Below, piece after piece: positions 34,967 through 39,099 of a DNA stretch of 39,099 bases; within the stretch, counting starts at the first letter, position 1, and every line of letters starts with the position of its first letter. Source of the DNA: Kosmotogales bacterium (GTDB lineage: Bacteria > Thermotogota > Thermotogae > Petrotogales > Kosmotogaceae); NCBI GenBank assembly GCA_030156385.1, contig JASGMR010000011.1, forward strand, positions 1 to 39,099, in the 5' to 3' direction. Both the position numbers and the translations under genes were made by a program. The notes under the pieces are model-generated. The model was given only the letters and a program-made list of their open reading frames with translations, was not told the DNA's origin and ran no database searches.

Positions 34967-35008
34967 GTATTTGATATTTTAATTTTGTTCACCTTCTCCA
35001 ATAGAGTC
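34942..35008. repeat. Direct repeat copy 1 (contains the MerR-type operator)
   Basis: About 67 bp that align with 36565-36632: both share ATACCTGGAGTTAACTT, ATGTCAAG, a GATA-rich middle and ACCTTCTC with scattered substitutions and one 1-bp gap. On the minus strand both encode the short text LLEKVN(K/Q)I just before the operator. The MFS gene lies between the two copies. Confidence 0.75.
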
Positions 35009-35047
35009 TCTTCAATGAAAATAAGATTAATTGATCCCAGGTACAAA

Positions 35048-36340
35048 TCATGTTTTGTTTTCCAAATTCCGAATATCTTTATCTCTGTATCCTAACCAAC
35101 TGAATATTGCTCCCAAAACGCCCGTACACAGGAACATAAATGCCATGCCGCTCCCCTTCCCGGAACCGACAATTTTTCTGAGCGCGATAGCGAATATATG
35201 TGAAGATAACATAAAAGGTTCAAAAACATACTCTGCAAGAAACCCACCCAGAAAGATACCAATTGGAATAGTTGAAGATTGGATAACATTTCTTACCGCA
35301 AACATTCTTCCCTGCATTTGCTGAGGAACTATGCGATATAAAACCATACTCTGTCCTGCCAGAATAAAGGGGATAGGAATACTCGCCGCTAATCCCCCAA
35401 TACACCAAATCCAAAGATCTCTTCCAACTCCTATCAGCAAATCACCGAACAGAAATGAGAATGCCGCTGAAAAATAAATCAATTTCAGAGGATTCGCTTT
35501 CTTTTTCCTGACCAAAACTAAAAAACCACCTATTACACCACCTATTCCCAGTACACCACTTACAATTCCATAAACCGCGCTGTTACCTCCGCTTCTGGAT
35601 AAAATCATTGGAGCCAGAATATTTTCATAAGTTAATCTGGAAAAGAAATTTATCAACGCCATACTGAGCATTATATGCAGGATTCCCTTTTGCCTCCTTA
35701 AGAAAACAAAGCCTTCCCGAAACCCATCCAACCACCTTGAGGGTTTCTTTATATCTGATTCTGGTGATTCTTTAATATTGACAAAAAACAATAGAGTAAC
35801 AGCTGCAAATAAAAAGGTTGAGAAATCAACCAATAACACTATTTTTAAACCTGCAAAAGCAACGAGTATTCCGGCAAGCATTGGAGCAACTATCATTACC
35901 AGATTATTGGAAAACGAATTTAATCCGCTGGCTTTATCGTACCGGCCACCAGGAACCAACATACCGGTTACTACAGCAGATGCCGGAGATTGAAATGCAT
36001 TAGTTAAACCTATGATCGCGCTGACTACATAAACCTGCCAGACTGACAGTACATCTGCATAAATGCAAAAAACGATGCTGATCGTACAAAAAGCAGCTAT
36101 TGTGTCCGAAACGATAAGAACGATTTTTTTCGATAGTTTGTCAACAACATCTCCCGACAAAATACTTGCCAGAATATATGGTAAGTAGGAACTCAAAGTT
36201 ACAAGTGATACCGACATAGCGGATCCTGTTTTATTAAACACCCAAATTACCAGAGCAAATCTCGTTATGGAACTCCCCAACTGAGATATGGCCTGGCCAA
36301 TCCAAAATATTAAGAAATTCGATTTTGTTTTTTCATCCAT
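35048..36340 (-). CDS. MFS efflux transporter (MFS_3/macrolide-efflux type)
   Basis: 430 residues, 12 predicted TM helices. It opens MDEKTKSNFLIFWIGQAIS with the conserved 'FWIGQxxSxxGsxxtxfAl' text of MefA/enterobactin-exporter-like MFS_3 proteins, followed by SGDVVDKLSKK as the loop 2-3 motif and a second-half RGMFAVRN-like loop (QMQGRMFAVRN). It should export drugs or other small molecules by proton antiport. GGAG lies 15 bp before ATG 36340, which is rather far. Arg codons AGG and CGG replace the AGA typical of the left part of the window, as in recently acquired DNA. A diverged copy of the MerR-type operator sits ~220 bp upstream. Confidence 0.88.
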   Translation of the reverse strand: MDEKTKSNFLIFWIGQAISQLGSSITRFALVIWVFNKTGSAMSVSLVTLSSYLPYILASILSGDVVDKLSKKIVLIVSDTIAAFCTISIVFCIYADVLSVWQVYVVSAIIGLTNAFQSPASAVVTGMLVPGGRYDKASGLNSFSNNLVMIVAPMLAGILVAFAGLKIVLLVDFSTFLFAAVTLLFFVNIKESPESDIKKPSRWLDGFREGFVFLRRQKGILHIMLSMALINFFSRLTYENILAPMILSRSGGNSAVYGIVSGVLGIGGVIGGFLVLVRKKKANPLKLIYFSAAFSFLFGDLLIGVGRDLWIWCIGGLAASIPIPFILAGQSMVLYRIVPQQMQGRMFAVRNVIQSSTIPIGIFLGGFLAEYVFEPFMLSSHIFAIALRKIVGSGKGSGMAFMFLCTGVLGAIFSWLGYRDKDIRNLENKT

Positions 36341-36561
36341 TGTACTTCATACTTCTCCTTATTAGATATTTTTCTGATAAGTACAAAGCCCAATGTGGAC
36401 GAGATTATTTTACATTTTCACCTTACTCTGCACAAGGATCGTCCATTCATCAGACCTCGTACAGAGATATCCGCTCATATTTATAACCAATGGCTTTAAC
36501 ATATTATTACCTATCCTTCCTTCCTGGATTTTGATACAATTCTACTTCAAACCCTTTTGAA

Positions 36562-36589
36562 ATTATACCTGGAGTTAACTTCATGTCAA
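36562..36589 (-). promoter_or_regulatory. Diverged MerR-type promoter/operator upstream of the MFS gene
   Basis: Minus strand: TTGACA (36589-36584), then the same AAGTTAACTCCAGG core and TATAAT (36567-36562), but with a 16-bp spacer because three bases of the copy-1 spacer are missing. A 19-bp reading would give AATTTC as -10. It is either a reshaped, less activator-dependent promoter or a decayed one. Confidence 0.6.
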
Positions 36590-36632
36590 GCATTGATACT
36601 ACAATTTGGTTAACCTTCTCAAGCAATCTCCC
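36565..36632. repeat. Direct repeat copy 2
   Basis: Partner of 34942-35008. It is followed on the right by the half-permease operon and on the left by the MFS leader. Confidence 0.75.
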
Positions 36633-36690
36633 TTTAGAAGATGATATAAATGGCTCAAAATAAGCATTTATTTTTGAATTTCGATTTTCT

Positions 36691-37224
36691 TTACAAGTTA
36701 TCAGCATTTTCATAGATAGTTTTTTTATCTTTTTCGGATAATATTTTTTCAATAATAAAAGCAATGGCGAAAATCACAATAATATTCACACCGAACCTCA
36801 CAAATGTAAATTGCCATCCCAGAGAAGAGATTTCAAATAACAGCAAGGGGATACGGAAGCTTGTACTAGCGCCTAAAAAAATCAGGATGTTTGAAATCCG
36901 TCCCCCCTTTTTAAGCAACACCCCCGCAACCGGTAACAGTGCATACAGTGGGATGGCAGTGACTACCCCCAACAGCAGTGCAACTAGTACACCTTTGAAC
37001 CCGGATTTCTTACCAATTACTTTTATCATAATATCCCGTTCAATCCATACATCCATTAAATTAACACAGATGAAAATCGGCATCAACATGAATAAGAAAT
37101 TAAGACAGTTTTTACCCGTAAAGTGCAGAGCGGTTATTCCTTTCTGGGGATAAAACAACAAAACAAATAAATTAACAATAACAACAGCTAAAAGGAACCA
37201 ATACTTTTTAACTGTCTTTTTCAT
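36691..37224 (-). CDS. Half-size permease B (DUF318/YraQ/ArsP-like)
   Basis: 177 residues with four to five TM helices. The conserved stretch VIGKKSGFKGVLVALLLGVVTAIPLYALLPVAGVLLKKG and FLGASTSFRIPLLLFE is shared with the preceding gene (VIGSKSG...LLGVFTLVPVLIAFPIAAELLNNG). This motif is the repeat unit of the predicted permease family DUF318/UPF0718, whose full-length members have two such halves in one chain (e.g. YraQ, ArsP). A basic and acidic tail (EKDKKTIYENADNL) ends it. The ATG overlaps the stop of permease A (ATGA). Substrate unknown. Confidence 0.75.
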   Translation of the reverse strand: MKKTVKKYWFLLAVVIVNLFVLLFYPQKGITALHFTGKNCLNFLFMLMPIFICVNLMDVWIERDIMIKVIGKKSGFKGVLVALLLGVVTAIPLYALLPVAGVLLKKGGRISNILIFLGASTSFRIPLLLFEISSLGWQFTFVRFGVNIIVIFAIAFIIEKILSEKDKKTIYENADNL

Positions 37225-37709
37225 ACTAATATCACTCCAATAATACAGGCTGAAATAAGTGCAAACAAGAATGCAAATCCGTTTCGAAGAAGCGCAATTT
37301 TTTTTCCAAGATACTTCGTTTCCATTGGAAGGGTAATAAACCCGACCATTGTGAGTGTGGAAATAAAAACGGCTGTTTGAGCAATTCCCGCACCATTATT
37401 CAATAGTTCTGCAGCAATTGGAAACGCGATCAAAACAGGTACTAAAGTAAACACCCCAAGCAGCGAAGATATAAGTATACCCGCAATACCTGATTTCGAT
37501 CCTATGACATGTTGTATAGTTTCAGAATTTATTACCTCAAGCAACAGCCCCACAAGCATGAGAATTGCAATAAATTGCGGCAGGATATTGATAAACATCT
37601 TCCAGGCTTTTTTAAGGGATAAAAGCGTTTTTGACTTATCTTTCAAAAAGGACACGATAAGCAGGACAAACGTTACGCCGTAAAGAATATACGTAAAAAC
37701 AGCGTTCAC
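37221..37709 (-). CDS. Half-size permease A (DUF318/YraQ/ArsP-like)
   Basis: 162 residues, GTG start, four to five TM helices. It is a paralogue of permease B (see VIGSKSGIAGILISSLLGVFTLVP and STLTMVGFITLPMETKYLG) and the two probably form a heterodimer equal to one full-length DUF318 permease. The lysine-rich loop KDKSKTLLSLKKAWK before the second helix should face the cytoplasm. Starts one base after the stop of the small membrane protein gene. In anaerobes such pairs often adjoin Crp/Fnr regulators, as here; this is from memory of neighbourhoods, not a search. Confidence 0.75.
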   Translation of the reverse strand: MNAVFTYILYGVTFVLLIVSFLKDKSKTLLSLKKAWKMFINILPQFIAILMLVGLLLEVINSETIQHVIGSKSGIAGILISSLLGVFTLVPVLIAFPIAAELLNNGAGIAQTAVFISTLTMVGFITLPMETKYLGKKIALLRNGFAFLFALISACIIGVILV

Positions 37710-37710
37710 T

Positions 37711-37962
37711 TTATTCCCATCTTTCTCCTATAACTTTTATCAGCGTTGGAAACAGAATGATAACCAACATGTCTCCACTCAGAGCAATGATAAGCTGAGA
37801 GACAGAAAGCTCCGATACAAGTCCGCAAGTCATTACAGATGTGACGATAGATCTGCTGATAACGATACTTCCTCCAGGTAAAGTTGTTAACCGTAACACG
37901 ATAAATAATATAATAAAAACTGCTATCCGGTTAATCCAAAGTATTTTGTCTTTATCATTCAT
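37711..37962 (-). CDS. Small membrane protein, first gene of the half-permease operon
   Basis: 83 residues with two hydrophobic helices (about 10-30 and 55-75) joined by a Ser/Thr-rich stretch. I do not recognise a family. AAGGAG lies 13 bp before ATG 37962. Close spacing and shared promoter tie it to the half-permeases, perhaps as a small subunit. Real gene status is supported by operon position and the ribosome site. Confidence 0.6.
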   Translation of the reverse strand: MNDKDKILWINRIAVFIILFIVLRLTTLPGGSIVISRSIVTSVMTCGLVSELSVSQLIIALSGDMLVIILFPTLIKVIGERWE

Positions 37963-37980
37963 AAACTATCACACATCTCC

Positions 37981-38009
37981 TTGTCTTTATGGATTCATTA
38001 TATTATAAT
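37981..38009 (+). promoter_or_regulatory. Promoter of the Crp/Fnr regulator gene
   Basis: TTGTCT (37981-37986), 17-bp spacer, TATAAT (38004-38009). The predicted start near 38016 lies just before the palindromic operator, which suggests autorepression. Confidence 0.65.
37997..38002 (-). promoter_or_regulatory. -10 element of the half-permease operon promoter
   Basis: Minus-strand TATAAT at 38002-37997 with no recognisable -35 (CAAGAA at the 17-bp position). The start would be near 37990, which puts the palindrome centre (38031.5) at -41.5, the class II activator position. A second TATAAT (38007-38002) is an alternative. Confidence 0.5.
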
Positions 38010-38022
38010 TCAAACGAAATTC

Positions 38023-38040
38023 TTGTTGCATACGCAACAA
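38023..38040. promoter_or_regulatory. Palindromic Crp/Fnr-type operator in the divergent intergenic region
   Basis: Perfect 7-bp inverted repeat TTGTTGC-ATAC-GCAACAA. The 18-bp layout with a 4-bp core gap is typical of Crp/Fnr sites. It serves the divergent regulator and permease operon. Confidence 0.78.
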
Positions 38041-38062
38041 AATGAAGCGAAATGGAAGCAGT

Positions 38063-38731
38063 ATGAAAGAATATATCCGGGATTTAACAAAAACGAATTT
38101 GTTTTCTGGCATTGAGCCCGATAAAATAACCAGTTTGCTGGACTGTATCCAAGCAAGGCGTGCTGAATACAAAAAAGATGCGTTTATTATTGAAGAGGGC
38201 AGCACAGTATATGATTTTGGCATCATACTGTCTGGACACGCCCAGGCTGTAAAATGGGATATATCGAACAGGTTGATTATTATTACCCTGCTCAAAAAGG
38301 GGAACGAAACAGGAGTTATTTTAGCTGCGAGTTTAGACCACAAAAGTCCCGTGACGTTGCAGGCGAAAGATGATGTCTCGATTTTGTTGATACCATTTGA
38401 TCGCGTTTTCGCTCGATGTAGTAAAAATTGTCCATGGCACGATAAACTGCTACGGAATTATGTTGGTATCGTTGCGGAAAAGGGGCTTGTACTACACGAG
38501 CGTATCGATTGTCTGCTAAAACCTACAGTTCGGAAAAAAATTTTAGCATACTTAACACGAGTATCCAGTGAACAGCAAACTTGGATGTTCACGATTCCTT
38601 TTAACAGAAATGAACTAGCGGAATATCTCAATGTTGAGCGTAGTGCACTTTCAAGAGAGTTATCAAATATGAAAAAAGAAGGGTTGATAGATTACCATAA
38701 AAATTGCTTTAAATTACTTGAAACCATTTAA
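38063..38731 (+). CDS. Crp/Fnr-family transcriptional regulator
   Basis: 222 residues from ATG 38063 (GGAAG just upstream; ATG 38042 lies directly after the operator and is less likely). N-terminal cyclic-nucleotide-binding-like barrel (about 10-120: LFSGIEPDKI, IIEEGSTVYDFGIILSGHAQAV), dimer helix, and a C-terminal HTH with FNRNELAEYLNVERSALSRELSNMKKEGLIDY. The cNMP pocket motif (GE...RAA/S) is absent, so cAMP is an unlikely ligand. Cysteines in ARCSKNCPWH could bind heme, Fe-S or metal (inference). Of 13 Arg codons in this reading, 9 are CGN, 2 AGG and 2 AGA, unlike the AGA-dominated left part. It is divergent from the half-permease operon. Confidence 0.9.
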   Translation: MKEYIRDLTKTNLFSGIEPDKITSLLDCIQARRAEYKKDAFIIEEGSTVYDFGIILSGHAQAVKWDISNRLIIITLLKKGNETGVILAASLDHKSPVTLQAKDDVSILLIPFDRVFARCSKNCPWHDKLLRNYVGIVAEKGLVLHERIDCLLKPTVRKKILAYLTRVSSEQQTWMFTIPFNRNELAEYLNVERSALSRELSNMKKEGLIDYHKNCFKLLETI

Positions 38732-38805
38732 TAAAAGGAAAAAGAAATATTATAACTACCTTTGTCGATCAAGTTTTCGTTCTCCCGATGAAAATATGGC
38801 GGTTT

Positions 38806-39024
38806 TCAAAAGATTTTCCTAGTGCTACTATCGTTCCTGTAAAAATTGCGGCATTTCTCGGAGAAACTTCTGTAGTAATAGGCTACCTGTCTGTCACTGT
38901 GACGAAGTACTATAACATCGGAAATGGAAAACGAATGTCCCATAAAATCCTTCGGGTGGTGGTTGTTAATGCTGGCAGAACCTTTCCATCCGTTTGAATA
39001 AACTACTGCTGCGATTATAGCGAG
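38806..39024 (-). pseudogene. Remnant of a YodL-domain protein (conjugative-element cargo)
   Basis: A minus-strand frame reads, from about 39006, SINNHHPKDFMGHSFSISDVIVLRHSDRQVAYYYRSF. 'HPxDFxGHSLSVSDVIVLxxxGxxxAYYVDSFGF' is the YodL domain found in large cargo proteins of Firmicutes ICEs and plasmids. Here the frame has no usable start (stop TGA at 39025-39027), the C-terminal DSFGF is changed and the frame ends soon after at 38806. Only this fragment lies in the window, so it may be the decayed end of an element continuing to the right. The 74 bp between the regulator and this remnant hold nothing I can name. Confidence 0.68.
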
Positions 39025-39099
39025 TCAGGTTTTGTTCTGAAACGCTTTCCATATCGCAGATAGTCTGATTTTATTTAATCAACTCGTCGCGGATTATAT

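Larger units (their letters stand above)
36341..36690 (-). other. 350-bp interval upstream of the MFS gene: second operator copy, long leader, no confident gene
   Basis: It holds the second MerR-type promoter and repeat copy. An 85-codon minus-strand frame (36507-36764) spans it, but it begins inside the permease gene and reads straight through the promoter (its text LDMKLTPG is the operator), so I do not call it a gene. The phrase GRLLEKVNQI before the operator recurs upstream of copy 1 as TLLEKVNKI and may be the last trace of a lost upstream gene. The 36341-36555 leader shows no clear structure. Confidence 0.5.

Noticed and set aside
36507-36764. 85-codon minus-strand frame after the half-permease
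   Set aside because: It starts inside the permease gene and reads through the MerR-type promoter; the reading frame is explained by the operator repeat.
36764-37153. 129-codon plus-strand frame
   Set aside because: Antisense to half-permease B; hydrophobic mirror text and no ribosome site.
38788-38997. 69-codon plus-strand frame near the right edge
   Set aside because: It is the antisense shadow of the YodL remnant, which has recognisable protein text on the minus strand.
1-39099. CRISPR array, insertion sequence or integrase
   Set aside because: I saw no regularly spaced repeats, no transposase or recombinase motifs and no inverted-repeat/target-duplication pairs; the only direct repeat pair is the operator-bearing one at 34.9 and 36.6 kb.

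Overview
The window looks like chromosomal DNA of a low-GC, anaerobic Thermotogota bacterium, probably of the Petrotogaceae/Kosmotogaceae type. The assignment is by protein style and is not proven. The glutamate dehydrogenase (4069-5319) closely resembles the 416-residue Thermotoga enzyme as I remember it. Arginine is almost always AGA in the first 33 kb, TTG and GTG starts with strong GGAGG/GGTGA ribosome sites are common, and the gene set (DUF503, threonyl-tRNA-synthetase-like nucleoside kinase, TrmI, LUD protein, DinG/ComF) fits.

Layout. 1-3.7 kb (minus): a tight pair of a secreted M6 metalloprotease and a truncated, catalytically decayed RbsA/MglA-type ABC ATPase, plus a lipoprotein. 3.8-5.3 kb (plus): tRNA-Arg(CCT) and the glutamate dehydrogenase, ending in a shared bidirectional terminator. 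5.3-13.5 kb (minus): one eight-gene run with spacings of 1-11 bp or short overlaps (nucleoside kinase, CsoR-family regulator, tRNA m1A58 methyltransferase, CtpA protease, Yip1-like membrane protein, RND/MMPL exporter, DUF3307-like membrane protein, PPP phosphatase). tRNA-Gln(TTG) starts divergently from its head. 13.6-17 kb (minus): membrane-anchored parvulin isomerase with its own promoter and a leader hairpin, then acylphosphatase and LUD protein. 17.2-19.5 kb: patatin-like lipase convergent with a 2-hydroxyacid dehydrogenase.

19.6-27.7 kb (plus): a nine-gene envelope cluster. It holds DUF503, a DUF4139-like exported protein, a YqeK-like HD hydrolase, a degenerate LCP-like protein, a full LCP (LytR-CpsA-Psr) ligase, an FtsX/LolC-type permease with its LolD-type ATPase, a GAF/free-methionine-sulfoxide-reductase-like domain fused to an unrecognised N-terminal region, and a second patatin. 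The theme is envelope assembly and lipid turnover. 27.7-33.3 kb: tRNA-Cys(GCA), a lipid flippase-like protein convergent with a GT4 glycosyltransferase, tRNA-Gln(CTG), and dinG-comF.

33.6-39.1 kb looks accessory. An iron-type alcohol dehydrogenase and an MFS exporter each lie behind a copy of a MerR-type operator, inside a ~67-bp direct repeat. A Crp/Fnr regulator is divergent from a three-gene operon of two paralogous half-permeases and a small membrane protein. A palindrome between them is placed at -41.5 of the permease promoter and just downstream of the regulator's own promoter. The right edge holds a broken YodL-domain gene, a cargo family of Firmicutes conjugative elements. Arginine codons switch to CGN/AGG here, which supports horizontal acquisition. 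I found no CRISPR array, intact transposase, integrase or rRNA.
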